64,000 bases of DNA from Providencia heimbachae ATCC 35613 (GTDB taxonomy: Bacteria > Pseudomonadota > Gammaproteobacteria > Enterobacterales > Enterobacteriaceae): the NCBI RefSeq assembly GCF_001655055.1, contig NZ_LXEW01000047.1, positions 1 through 64,000 of the forward strand. The letters run 5' to 3'. A program made the position numbers and the translations under genes. The notes under the pieces are model-generated. The model was given only the letters and a program-made list of their open reading frames with translations, had not been told where the DNA came from and ran no database searches. Each line of letters begins with the position of its first letter. Position 1 is the stretch's first letter. Positions 44,719-56,027 of this stretch are shown here, one piece after another.

Positions 44719-45444
44719 TTACGAGTGCTTGGATTTCCATTTTTTACTGCGTAAAATATTCAGTACTTGTACTGCCATAGAGAAGAACATCGCAAAATAA
44801 ATATAGCCTTTAGATACATGGATTTGCACGCTTTCGAGCAATAAAGTAAAGCCAATTAATATTAAGAACGAAAGGGCTAATATTTTGATTGATGGGTAAC
44901 GTTCAACAAAATCACCAATCGATTTGGCGGCGAACATCATAATCATCACTGCAATGATGACCGCCGCCATCATGATGAAAAGATGATCGGATAACCCGAC
45001 GGCAGTAATCACGGAATCAAGGCTGAAAATTATATCAAGTAGTGCAATTTGTATGATTGCAGCCCAAAAAGAGCTTACCCGTTTCTGGATAAAACTATTC
45101 TCATCTTCCCCTTCGATGGTATCGAATATTTCTTGGCTAGCCTTCCAAATTAGAAATATTCCACCTGCACATAAAATTAAGTCTCGAGCGGAAACGACAT
45201 GTTCTGCAACCGTAAATAAGGGAGTGGTTAAGCGTGCTAGCCACGCGATAGACGCCAATAATGCTAAACGCATCGCCATTGCCGCTATCAGCCCAATACG
45301 TCTTGCGCTGTTTTGTTGGTGTGCAGGAAGTTTACTCACCACAATACTGAGAAAAATAATATTATCGATACCTAAAACAACTTCAAGGATGGTTAATGTT
45401 GCTAATGCCATCCAAGCATTGGGATCGAGTAGCCAGTCAAACAT
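44719..45444 (-). CDS. ygdQ: TerC-family inner membrane protein YgdQ
   Basis: 241 residues with seven membrane segments. EVVLGIDNIIFLSIVV and the second half ALLDIIFSLDSVITAVGLS carry the paired acidic TerC motifs for metal transport. E. coli YgdQ aligns along the entire length by eye, and the mutH-ygdQ neighbourhood matches that species. The gene lies downstream of mutH on the same strand, with a repeat end at 45476-45487 between. TerC proteins are linked to Mn2+ export. Confidence 0.9.
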   Translation of the reverse strand: MFDWLLDPNAWMALATLTILEVVLGIDNIIFLSIVVSKLPAHQQNSARRIGLIAAMAMRLALLASIAWLARLTTPLFTVAEHVVSARDLILCAGGIFLIWKASQEIFDTIEGEDENSFIQKRVSSFWAAIIQIALLDIIFSLDSVITAVGLSDHLFIMMAAVIIAVMIMMFAAKSIGDFVERYPSIKILALSFLILIGFTLLLESVQIHVSKGYIYFAMFFSMAVQVLNILRSKKWKSKHS

Positions 45445-45475
45445 CTTTGTACCTTCGAAATTAAATAGTGATACT

Positions 45476-45487
45476 TAGGGGCTGTTG
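45476..45487. repeat. Isolated copy of the MITE terminal sequence
   Basis: TAGGGGCTGTTG equals the left end of the MITE at 32327 including its flanking TA. No matching right end (CAACAGCCCC) is found nearby, so this is a remnant or a coincidence. Confidence 0.4.
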
Positions 45488-45540
45488 TTTTGTATTACAC
45501 ATCAAATAATTATAAATGCATCTAATTAGTAAGCGCTTCA

Positions 45541-46221
45541 TTATTCAAAATGTCGAGCTAATAACGGGGCAGTAAAATCTTTTTTCAGATAAAAACCACG
45601 AGGTAAAGTCATGATGGGTTGACCAAATTCACCAATGGCTTCAGTCAGGGCTTTATTATTTGCCGCTTTGGGGCGAATTTGCAGTACTTGACCATGACGG
45701 GCGGTAATTTTCTCGACTTTCCCAAGCACAATTAAGTCCATTAGCTCTTCCCAATCTTGTCGCAATAACTGCTCTTCAAGTGGGGAAGGGCTCCAAATTA
45801 GTGGGTTGGCTAAGCGCCTTTGTGATAATGGAATTTGTCGCTCCCCTTCGATGGGAAACCAAAGAATACGCGATAACTTACGACGCACATGGCTATTCTC
45901 CCACGTTAAACCGCTATTTCCCGTCAGTGGTGCGACAGAAACAAAGGTTGTTTCGAGAGGCCTTCCTTGTTGATCAATTGGGATGGTTTTAAGCTCTACA
46001 CCAATATCGGCAAAATCTTGCTCGGCTTTGCTCCCAGCCGTTGCACCTAGGTAATATTCCAGTAGCATGCCAACCCAGCCTTTATCTCGTTTAAGATCAG
46101 CTGGAATAGGTAGTCCTGACATTTGCGCGAGTTCACCGAGGGTATATCCGGCAAGGGCTTGTGCTCTATCCATTAGGACAGCTTCATTTTCAGGCGGTGG
46201 TGGTGGTGGTGTAAAATGCAT
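45541..46221 (-). CDS. mutH: DNA mismatch repair endonuclease MutH
   Basis: 226 residues; E. coli MutH is 229. It nicks the unmethylated strand at hemimethylated GATC sites. The restriction-like active site is visible as [13 protein letters not shown] (Asp, Glu-x-Lys, equal to E. coli D70, E77, K79). The N-terminus has an unusual proline run, [16 protein letters not shown]. Upstream lies a cluster of DnaA boxes. Confidence 0.95.
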   Translation of the reverse strand: MHFTPPPPPPENEAVLMDRAQALAGYTLGELAQMSGLPIPADLKRDKGWVGMLLEYYLGATAGSKAEQDFADIGVELKTIPIDQQGRPLETTFVSVAPLTGNSGLTWENSHVRRKLSRILWFPIEGERQIPLSQRRLANPLIWSPSPLEEQLLRQDWEELMDLIVLGKVEKITARHGQVLQIRPKAANNKALTEAIGEFGQPIMTLPRGFYLKKDFTAPLLARHFE

Positions 46222-46410
46222 ATGCGTCTAAATAATCTACTTGATTGAAGTGGTTACTGTGTTCAAAAAACAATCAAAAATAATTCACAGAATGGAAAGA
46301 GTATAACACTTTTTCATTATTATTTTTAACTGCATGATATATATTAAAATAATGATTTTTAAATAGGTGAGTAATTTATTTTATTTGGGGTTATTCAACT
46401 TCATCCCAAG

Positions 46411-46757
46411 ATAATCACAGGATCTACCACAAGGTTATCCACAGGATTTCTGGATAACTGTGAAAAATAGTGATTACTGTGTGCATTTACAGGCTTGACG
46501 GATGTGATTATTTGAACCTCGTCACGAAAATTGGATAAGTTAAGCACATTACTTGTGGATAAATACGACATTGCTTGTTCTTTGCTCACTTGAACTCCTA
46601 GGGGGAATTGCTAAAAATATAAGCAGTGGATAACCCGGTAATTATTTACTTATTGAATTGATTTTCTTTGCTTTATTTTATTTTAACTTTAGAGACGGAA
46701 AATACTCATTTAGGATATACCCGTATTACTATCTGGTTGTTAACATAGATATCCACA
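46411..46757. other. DARS2-like cluster of DnaA boxes upstream of mutH
   Basis: Two perfect DnaA boxes, TTATCCACA at 46435-46443 (+) and 46554-46562 (-), plus close matches: 46449-46457 (-, TTATCCAGA), 46459-46467 (-, TTTTTCACA), 46540-46548 (+, TTAAGCACA), 46625-46633 (-, TTATCCACT), 46749-46757 (+, ATATCCACA). The first three are packed within 33 bp, two facing each other. In E. coli the DnaA-reactivating sequence DARS2 lies between mutH and rppH. Here the same side of mutH is occupied, but the next gene is sgrR. The 584-bp gap (46222-46805) has no gene. Confidence 0.65.
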
Positions 46758-46805
46758 GAAAAAGTGAATAACATCCTTATTATGTACTTTCACTGTTTAT
46801 AACTA

Positions 46806-48485
46806 TTACGGTTTCTGTGTATTATCTTCAGAAAGCTTGAACCAAGCAGATTTAAAATCAAACCAACCGAATGTATTCATCCTAACGCCACGCATTGTGC
46901 GTTGGCCTTGCAATTCAAGCCAATGGTGAAAGATGGGATGAAAGACATGTGAATCAATCAAACCTTCACACCATGCTTCAACGTCAAATTCGCGATCACG
47001 CCATTGTTGCAGCTCACTTTCTAATGTAACGCCTAAACATTTGCGTAATAAAGGCATTTCATACAAGGTGGCAAAAATTGAAAACTCAAGTGGTTTAAAA
47101 AAATTGGCGGTAGCTAGCCAAATATCACTTTCTGCGGCGCCATTGAACCAGTCATCATATTCAATAATATTAATTTTTAATTCAACACCTTGTGCTGCTA
47201 AAACACGTTTCATGATTTGGCTAATCGCAAAAAACTCATGATGCTGTCGATAAAATGTCACTGTAATTTCGGTTAAATCTTCAGGTTTAGGCAGTGCCGC
47301 AAGCATTTTACTATGATGCCAATGCAGCAGTAGCCCATAAGCTGGCGCCCAATGGCGTTGATAAAAGGTTTCACAATGTGCCAGTAAATTTACGGGGGTT
47401 AAAAAGCTACAGAGCCATTTACACACATCTTCTCGTTGAGACAGAGTTGAGCGCTGATCCATTAATAAAAAATAACAGCCTTCTTCCATACGGCTTTCGA
47501 GAGAGTCATTGTGGTGTTTATCACCATCCATCTTCAAAGTAGTACAGACCATTTGTTCTGAAAGTTCAGGAACAACCCAAATAGTGACCTCATCAAGTAG
47601 AGCACGAAAACCAAAATAGCGATCAAATGCGCTGATGGTCAGCTTTTGAGGTAAGTTTTTTTCAACATGATAAGGACCGGTGCCTATTGGCAGTTTATGA
47701 AAGTTTTCAATGCTTTTCCATTCTTTGGGAAGAATAGCGGCATGGGGGCTGCCCAATAACCAAGGAAACTGTTTATCAGGTTGATTTAATTTTATATCAA
47801 TAACATAAGGTTGTGGGGATGTAACCGATTCGATATGTGAAAATAGAGGCCAGCAAGTGCTTAAACGGTGTAATGAATGAATAATATCATCTACTAGCAT
47901 TTCACGGCCGTGATGAAAATAAATCGCAGGACGTAAATAGAAGCGCCACTCGCTATCGCTAATAGCTTGCCAATGATGGGCTAAGCCATCTTCAACTTCC
48001 CCTTTTTCCTCATTTATATGTGTTAATCCATTAAAAATTTGGCTCATTAAATGAATTTCAGAGCGTCGCATCGGCGCGCCTGGTAATAAAGTTGGAAAAT
48101 CACGATAGTAAATAATTCGCAGTAAGTTTTTTCCTTGTCGATAACTGCGTTCGAGTTCAGATAGAACAAGCTGACGAATGGCTTCTTTATCACCAACCAA
48201 AGAGACTAATTTTTCAATACTTTCTTCTTTTAATAGGCGTTCTGCTTGGGCTTGCTGTAGTTCTAAGCCATTGACATGAAAAAGTAATGAGGAGCGCTTA
48301 CCTCGACCGGCTTCCGCTTGCCAGCTAAGCCAACCTTCAGCCTGCATGTTATTAAGCAGGGTGCGAACATGACGTCTTGAGCAAAATAAAGTATCAGCAA
48401 TGTGCTGTAAGTTAGTTTCGCTATCGAGTCCTTGAAAGTGTTGCCACAGTCGGACAAATTGTGTTTGTAAGCGTGCGCTGGACAT
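46806..48485 (-). CDS. sgrR: Transcriptional regulator SgrR
   Basis: 559 residues: an N-terminal winged-helix domain (about 1-110; FCSRRHVRTLLNNMQAEGWLSW) and a C-terminal periplasmic-binding-protein-like domain (about 160-540; FYLRPAIYFHHGREMLVDDI, IGTGPYHVEK). SgrR senses sugar-phosphate stress and activates the small RNA SgrS, which sits divergently. Here a matching small RNA is visible at about 48540-48643. Gene order sgrR-sgrS-leuDCBA resembles E. coli, except that setA is missing. The start has no strong ribosome binding site. Confidence 0.92.
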   Translation of the reverse strand: MSSARLQTQFVRLWQHFQGLDSETNLQHIADTLFCSRRHVRTLLNNMQAEGWLSWQAEAGRGKRSSLLFHVNGLELQQAQAERLLKEESIEKLVSLVGDKEAIRQLVLSELERSYRQGKNLLRIIYYRDFPTLLPGAPMRRSEIHLMSQIFNGLTHINEEKGEVEDGLAHHWQAISDSEWRFYLRPAIYFHHGREMLVDDIIHSLHRLSTCWPLFSHIESVTSPQPYVIDIKLNQPDKQFPWLLGSPHAAILPKEWKSIENFHKLPIGTGPYHVEKNLPQKLTISAFDRYFGFRALLDEVTIWVVPELSEQMVCTTLKMDGDKHHNDSLESRMEEGCYFLLMDQRSTLSQREDVCKWLCSFLTPVNLLAHCETFYQRHWAPAYGLLLHWHHSKMLAALPKPEDLTEITVTFYRQHHEFFAISQIMKRVLAAQGVELKINIIEYDDWFNGAAESDIWLATANFFKPLEFSIFATLYEMPLLRKCLGVTLESELQQWRDREFDVEAWCEGLIDSHVFHPIFHHWLELQGQRTMRGVRMNTFGWFDFKSAWFKLSEDNTQKP

Positions 48486-48539
48486 AAAAGAGGAACTCCG
48501 GCAAAAAATACATCAATTTTAAATTCCTAATATCAAGGG

Positions 48540-48643
48540 ATAATAGGCACCAGTAAGTAGCTCGTTTGCCTGTATTTTGCAGGCTTCCCCGATTATTGAG
48601 TAATGGTATATATCTTACCAGCCGGCTAGCCCGGCTTTTTTTT
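48540..48643 (+). ncRNA. sgrS: Probable SgrS small RNA, reduced form
   Basis: Divergent from sgrR. TAATAT at 48528-48533 could be the -10, putting the start near 48540 (inferred). The 3' part carries TTGAGTAATGGTATATATCT, closely parallel to the E. coli SgrS seed TGAGTATTGGTGTAAAATC that pairs with ptsG. The terminator follows: AGCCGG (48620-48625) / CCGGCT (48631-48636) and eight T residues (Hfq tail). A short internal hairpin GCCTG / CAGGC lies at about 48569-48585. About 104 nt against about 227 nt in E. coli; no SgrT ORF is present. Confidence 0.7.
48620..48643 (+). terminator. Terminator of the SgrS candidate
   Basis: AGCCGG-CTAGC-CCGGCT followed by T8, typical of Hfq-binding small RNAs. 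Confidence 0.85.
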
Positions 48644-48649
48644 CTTCAT

Positions 48650-48762
48650 ATTTTGAGCTGTAGGTGTGTTGGATGCTCTCGGCTACTCGAGTCACATACT
48701 GATGTATGCTCCCCGAGATATCCTCGATTTCCGCCTACCTACAACTCAAATTATTTCGAAAA
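48650..48762. repeat. Palindromic intergenic repeat, copy B
   Basis: ATTTTGAGCTGTAGGTGTGT at the left and an inverse CCTACCTACAACTCAAATTA at the right. The core GTCACATACTGATGTATGCT and the following CCCCGAGA match copy A at 1538-1565 almost base for base. Confidence 0.75.
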
Positions 48763-48858
48763 ACACTAAATTTAAATAAACCCTTTAGTCTAAGATGGCA
48801 AGAGCGCTCATCAGCCGCCTAGCTGTGACTTGAACTATTTAGGGGATGGATTAACTAT

Positions 48859-48902
48859 TTTTTAGTTTTAGTTTTAGTTTTAGTTTTAGCTTTAGTTTTA
48901 GC
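48859..48902. repeat. Hexanucleotide microsatellite
   Basis: About seven tandem units of TTTTAG with one variant unit (CTTTAG). It lies 222 bases beyond the leuD stop and 180 bases after the SgrS terminator, outside any gene. Confidence 0.85.
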
Positions 48903-49065
48903 TCAGGTTAATTATACACAAAGAAATTAATGGGGAAGTTGTTATTGGTAACGAATTAATCAAGTAGAGGCTATTCCGCATTTTTGGCGTGAAAATCGAG
49001 GAATTGAGAGAGTAATTGAGGAAGTAAATAAGTTAAAACATTATTGATAAATATTTTTACTATAA

Positions 49066-49119
49066 ATGCTTCAAGCTGGGGGATGCTAACACCCACACAG
49101 CTTGAAGTATGACGAGTAT
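49066..49119. repeat. Palindromic repeat at the leuD 3' end
   Basis: CTTCAAGCTG (49069-49078) / CAGCTTGAAG (49098-49107), a perfect 10-bp inverted repeat, followed by TATGACGAGTAT, the family end motif. It lies four bases from the leuD stop and may form the 3' end of the leu mRNA. Confidence 0.65.
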
Positions 49120-49123
49120 GATA

Positions 49124-49726
49124 TTAGTTCATAAAAGCAGGGATCTTCTGCTCAAACTCTTTGATTTGATCAACATGTTGTAACGTTAGACCAATACTGT
49201 CTAAACCATTCATCATGCAATGGCGACGGAAGCCATCTATTTCAAAGTGATAGATTTTATCGCCAGCAGTAACGGTTTGTGCCGCTAAGTCCACCGTAAA
49301 TTTACAGCCTTGATGGTTGTTGACGTAAGTGAACATTTCATCCACTTGCTGTTCACTTAATTTAATGGGTAACAGCTGATTGTTGAATGAGTTACCATAA
49401 AAAATATCCGCAAAGCTTGGGGCGATCACTACTTGAATGCCAAAGTCGGTCAATGCCCAAGGTGCATGTTCACGAGATGAGCCGCAACCAAAGTTTTCAC
49501 GCGCTAATAAAATGCTTGCGCCTTTGAAAACCGGCTTGTTCAGGACAAAATCAGGATTAGGCTGTTGCCCATCTTCATCCAAAAAACGCCAGTCATTGAA
49601 CAGATGCTGACCAAAGCCAGTACGGGTGACTTTCTGTAAAAATTGCTTTGGAATGATGGCGTCGGTATCAACGTTTGCTGCATCTAAAGGAGCCACAACC
49701 CCCACATGGGTAACTAACTTTTCCAT
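49124..49726 (-). CDS. leuD: 3-Isopropylmalate dehydratase small subunit
   Basis: 200 residues (E. coli 201). It partners LeuC to isomerise 2-isopropylmalate to 3-isopropylmalate. Landmarks: [32 protein letters not shown] and [16 protein letters not shown] lies before the ATG on the minus strand. It is the last gene of the leu operon, 11 bases after leuC. No T-rich terminator is seen downstream; the repeat hairpin at 49066 takes that position. Confidence 0.96.
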   Translation of the reverse strand: MEKLVTHVGVVAPLDAANVDTDAIIPKQFLQKVTRTGFGQHLFNDWRFLDEDGQQPNPDFVLNKPVFKGASILLARENFGCGSSREHAPWALTDFGIQVVIAPSFADIFYGNSFNNQLLPIKLSEQQVDEMFTYVNNHQGCKFTVDLAAQTVTAGDKIYHFEIDGFRRHCMMNGLDSIGLTLQHVDQIKEFEQKIPAFMN

Positions 49727-49737
49727 TTTATTCTCCT

Positions 49738-51141
49738 TTAAATCTGAATGTCGCGAACATCAGCAAAGTGGCCATTGATAGCAGCAGCAGCTGCCATCGC
49801 AGGGCTAACCAAGTGAGTACGACCAGCGCGGCCTTGGCGACCTTCAAAGTTACGATTACTGGTTGATGCACAGCGTTCACCCGGATTTAAACGGTCATTA
49901 TTCATTGCTAAACACATTGAGCAGCCCGGTAAACGCCATTCAAAGCCGGCTTCAATAAAAATTTTATCTAAGCCTTCTTGTTCCGCCTGTGCTTTTACCG
50001 GACCAGAACCCGGCACAACGATAGCTTGTACACCAGAAGCGACTTTTTTACCTTTTGCAATTGCCGCTGCAGCACGTAAATCTTCAATACGTGAGTTAGT
50101 GCATGAGCCAATAAACACTTTGTCAATTTTGACGTCAGATAACTTAATGCCAGCCTCTAACCCCATATAGGCCAACGCTTTTTCTGCGGAAGCACGTTCG
50201 ACAGGGTCGGAAAAGGATTCAGGAGCCGGGATCAATTGATTAATCGCGATAACTTGTCCTGGATTGGTACCCCAAGTGACTTGAGGTGCAATGCTATTGG
50301 CTTGGATGGTGATAGTTTTATCAAACGTTGCATCGTCATCCGTTTTCAGTGTTTTCCAATAAGCAACGGCGTCATCCCATTGTGGGCCTTTTGGTGCAAA
50401 CTGGCGTCCCTTCATATAATTAAAGGTGGTTTCATCTGGCGCGATAATACCAGCCTTTGCACCCAGTTCGATAGCCATGTTACAGACGGTCATACGACCT
50501 TCCATCGTTAAGTTTTCAATCGCTTCACCACAAAACTCAACAATATAACCCGTACCACCTGCACTGCCTGTTGTACCTATAATCGCTAACACAATATCTT
50601 TTGCGGTGATACCCGCAGGCGCTTTACCGACAACTTCGATCTTCATGGTCTTTGCACGAGCTTGCTTCAACGTTTGAGTTGCCATTACATGCTCAACTTC
50701 AGATGTACCAATACCAAACGCTAAAGCACCGAATGCGCCGTGAGTTGCCGTGTGTGAGTCACCACAGACAATCGTCATCCCGGGTAAGGTGATGCCTTGT
50801 TCTGGCCCCATCACATGGACAATACCTTGGAATGGGTGGTTTAAGTCATACAAGGTGACGCCAAATTCTTGGCAGTTTTTCATCAACTCTTGCATCTGAA
50901 TACGTGCCATATCACCACAGGCATTGATATCTTTAGTTTGTGTTGAAACGTTGTGATCCATGGTGGCGAACGTCTTGCCCGGTTGATGCAACGGACGATT
51001 TTTGGTTCTCAACCCGTCAAATGCTTGCGGAGAAGTCACTTCATGAACCAAATGGCGGTCGATATAAATTAATGGGATTTCGTTATCGATTTCACGTACT
51101 ACGTGAGCATCATATAATTTTTGATATAAGGTCTTGGCCAT
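49738..51141 (-). CDS. leuC: 3-Isopropylmalate dehydratase large subunit
   Basis: 467 residues from the ATG at 51141 (E. coli 466); a longer open frame upstream would run into leuB. An aconitase-fold protein binding a [4Fe-4S] cluster through three cysteines: [12 protein letters not shown] and [10 protein letters not shown]. Other motifs: MDHNVSTQT and [12 protein letters not shown]. It starts one base after leuB ends, so translation is coupled. Confidence 0.97.
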   Translation of the reverse strand: MAKTLYQKLYDAHVVREIDNEIPLIYIDRHLVHEVTSPQAFDGLRTKNRPLHQPGKTFATMDHNVSTQTKDINACGDMARIQMQELMKNCQEFGVTLYDLNHPFQGIVHVMGPEQGITLPGMTIVCGDSHTATHGAFGALAFGIGTSEVEHVMATQTLKQARAKTMKIEVVGKAPAGITAKDIVLAIIGTTGSAGGTGYIVEFCGEAIENLTMEGRMTVCNMAIELGAKAGIIAPDETTFNYMKGRQFAPKGPQWDDAVAYWKTLKTDDDATFDKTITIQANSIAPQVTWGTNPGQVIAINQLIPAPESFSDPVERASAEKALAYMGLEAGIKLSDVKIDKVFIGSCTNSRIEDLRAAAAIAKGKKVASGVQAIVVPGSGPVKAQAEQEGLDKIFIEAGFEWRLPGCSMCLAMNNDRLNPGERCASTSNRNFEGRQGRAGRTHLVSPAMAAAAAINGHFADVRDIQI

Positions 51142-51142
51142 G

Positions 51143-53817
<2,675 letters not shown>

Positions 53818-53887
53818 ATTGTGTTCCTCATAACCTATATTTTATATTTATTAATATGCTATTCGTGTTCCCTTCGGGTCGCAGGCA

Positions 53888-53915
53888 TAAAAAAACCCGC
53901 GATTTGCGCGGGTTT
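53888..53915 (-). terminator. leu operon attenuator terminator
   Basis: On the minus strand AAACCCGCG (positions 53915-53907) / CGCGGGTTT (53901-53893) with a 5-base loop, then T residues. It lies 23 bases after the leader peptide stop and 70 bases before leuA, the classical attenuator place. Confidence 0.9.
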
Positions 53916-53937
53916 CTTATGTTTGAAGACAGTGTGT

Positions 53938-54012
53938 TTATTTTCCGTCCATAAGCTTACCGCGCAAATTTAATGCGAGTAGTAGGCTTAGTAGGCGGAT
54001 AGAAAATGTCAT
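53938..54012 (-). CDS. leuL: leu operon leader peptide
   Basis: A 24-residue frame on the minus strand starting MTFSIRLLSLLLALNLRG. It has eight Leu codons, five of them CTA or CTC in two runs (LL, LLL), close to the start. E. coli LeuL begins MTHIVRFIGLLLL, so the plan is the same. When charged leucine tRNA is scarce, stalling in the Leu codons should prevent the attenuator hairpin. It is too short for a routine ORF search and was found from the context of the attenuator. Confidence 0.9.
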   Translation of the reverse strand: MTFSIRLLSLLLALNLRGKLMDGK

Positions 54013-54708
54013 AATTCACTGTCTCTCGGTTGTTTTTAATTAATCTGTATTTATTGATACGTGATCTTGATATTAATGTCAATCTTAGATTTTTTACATA
54101 TTTTACCAATTATGAATCATTGCTTTAACTTAGGTGTTATGACTAATTTCTATAGTTTTAGTAATGTTTTTGTCTATATTTCGCCATAAAAATAAGAGTA
54201 AAATACTTTTTAAGCGTTTGTTTAGATAAGGATGTTATCTAATGCTTTGATTTTTAATGTTTTTGTTGTTTTGTTATGCATTGGCTAAATGGAAGGACAG
54301 GTATGGATTTGTAGAAGTAATGGTTTTAATTAAGTTAATTATCTAATAAATGAATAATTAAAAATTAATCCGATAATGACAGGATTTAATGAATCAAGAA
54401 GATATTTATTATGATTTCTTCCTGAAATTGTTTTATTATTTTTATGCGAGTAATAGTTAACTAAATGAATAGCAATTACTTATTACCTTGATGAATGTTT
54501 TCGTTTTATGATGATATCTATACTGTCAATATAATTAATGGGTAAATAATAGAAACGTCGTTTTAATAAATGCAGGGAAAGCGAAATAACTTATCATCGA
54601 TAAGTTATTTTAAAAATAATATTTAATGAATTTATGATTGCCTCAATGTTGATTTGATGAATTGTTTTTCATTAATCAAAAATGATAAATATATTAGTGG
54701 AGTAAAAA
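54013..54708. other. AT-rich leuL-leuO intergenic region
   Basis: 696 bases without a gene, very AT-rich, as expected for an H-NS-silenced leuO promoter region. A 12-bp perfect palindrome AAATAACTTATC / GATAAGTTATTT lies at 54584-54610, about 100 bases before leuO; see the separate entry. Confidence 0.6.
54584..54610. promoter_or_regulatory. Palindrome in the leuO leader region
   Basis: AAATAACTTATC-ATC-GATAAGTTATTT, a perfect 12-bp inverted repeat with a 3-base loop ending in TTT. It may be an operator or an RNA hairpin in the leuO leader. Confidence 0.5.
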
Positions 54709-55662
54709 ATGACTGATTTTGATACGATTTCAACAGCAAAAAAAGAAAGCAGCGATATTCATCTACGTAATGTTGACTTAAATTTATTAACAGTTTTCGA
54801 TGTTGTTATGCAAATGCAGAATGTAACAAGAGCAGCGCAAGTCTTAGGGATGTCACAGCCTGCGGTGAGTAACGCGGTATCACGTTTAAAATCGATGTTT
54901 AATGATGAGTTATTTGTGCGATACGGTAGAGGAATACAGCCAACCTCTCGTGCTAAACAATTATTTGGCCCCGTTAGGCAAGCGCTTCAATTAGTGCATA
55001 ATGAATTACCCGGTGCGGGTTTTGATCCTAAACAAAGTGAGCGCGCATTTAATTTATCAATTTGTTCACCATTAGATATTCGTCTGGCGGCTATAATTGT
55101 TGATAAATTTAAAATAGCCTCACCCAATATTAATGTCTTTATTCATTCATTCTTGGATAACAATATTGCACACCAATTAAAATACCAAGAAATAGATTTT
55201 TTCCTTGGTTATAATCAATTCGAAAAATCCGAGTATCAACATCATGTTTTATTTAATGATGATTTAGTTTTAGTTGCTGCCAATAATCACCCAAGAATTG
55301 AAGGTGCCGTGACTCAAGATATATTAATTAATGAACGGCACGCCATTATGTCAATGGATAACATGGGTTCATTTAGTAAACTTTATTATCATAATACTGA
55401 ATTATCTCATACCGTCAGTTATCAAGGAACTGACCTAAATAGTGTCCTAAATATTGTTTCTCAAACAGACTTGGTCGCGATTGCCCCTAAATGGCTAGCT
55501 GAGCATTATGCAGATCAACTTAATCTACGTTCAATTTCATTACCTTGGAGTGATACGACACGCCCATGTTACTTAACATGGCATGAATCTACTGCACGTG
55601 ATAAAGGACATCAGTGGATGAAAGGGCAATTTTGCCAAATGATTGCAGAGCTTGCGGATTAA
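54709..55662 (+). CDS. leuO: LysR-type regulator LeuO
   Basis: 317 residues. The N-terminal HTH is AAQVLGMSQPAVSNAVSRLKSMFNDELFVR (about residues 44-73) and the substrate-binding domain follows. Match to enterobacterial LeuO and its position next to leuABCD are clear. LeuO antagonises H-NS silencing and controls many stress and virulence genes. AGTGGAGTAAAAA precedes the ATG. A hairpin terminator follows. Confidence 0.93.
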   Translation: MTDFDTISTAKKESSDIHLRNVDLNLLTVFDVVMQMQNVTRAAQVLGMSQPAVSNAVSRLKSMFNDELFVRYGRGIQPTSRAKQLFGPVRQALQLVHNELPGAGFDPKQSERAFNLSICSPLDIRLAAIIVDKFKIASPNINVFIHSFLDNNIAHQLKYQEIDFFLGYNQFEKSEYQHHVLFNDDLVLVAANNHPRIEGAVTQDILINERHAIMSMDNMGSFSKLYYHNTELSHTVSYQGTDLNSVLNIVSQTDLVAIAPKWLAEHYADQLNLRSISLPWSDTTRPCYLTWHESTARDKGHQWMKGQFCQMIAELAD

Positions 55663-55693
55663 TTACTCACGTTGTGGTTCCCTCAATAGTATT

Positions 55694-55726
55694 AACTCAT
55701 CATGGTGAAAACCATGGTGAGTTTTG
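55694..55726 (+). terminator. Terminator after leuO
   Basis: AACTCATCATGGT / ACCATGGTGAGTT (one G-U pair) with a GAAA loop, followed by TTG. A strong stem with a short T run. Confidence 0.8.
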
Positions 55727-55885
55727 TAACTGACATAACATTTGCATAAAATTTACATATTATTCCTTTCCTAGATCCTTTTTAGTGGATACACTCCGGA
55801 TATTCAGCTAACACCTGTAAGCTGAAATAATTAACTGGTTAAGTTATTTGTGGGTTTACCGAATGGCTTAAGTCGATATTTATTT

Positions 55886-56012
55886 ATACCCTAAATAATT
55901 TGAGGTGCTTGTAGGTGGCAACATAAGCTAGCTTAAGGAACATTGATACGAATGTAACTTAACGCACTGAGCCGATAACTAACAAGCACATAACTTGAAG
56001 TATGACCGGTAT
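55886..56012. repeat. Palindromic intergenic repeat, copy C
   Basis: A unit of about 127 bp starting ATACCCTAAATAATTTGAGG and ending CTTGAAGTATGACCGGTAT. The ends relate to copies A and B but the centre differs. It ends 15 bases before the TTG start of the acyl-CoA synthetase, so it forms that gene's promoter region or leader. Confidence 0.65.
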
Positions 56013-56027
56013 ATAAGGGAATACACT

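Noticed and set aside
45476-45487. Second full MITE copy
   Set aside because: Only one 12-base end is present and no inverse end is found nearby, so it is listed only as a fragment.
46401-46589. 62-codon minus-strand frame upstream of mutH
   Set aside because: It overlaps the DnaA-box cluster; its codons are set by TTATCCACA-type repeats and it lacks protein character.
48859-48902. TTTTAG tandem repeat as a phase-variation tract
   Set aside because: It is not in a coding region or between -10 and -35 boxes of a gene that I can identify.
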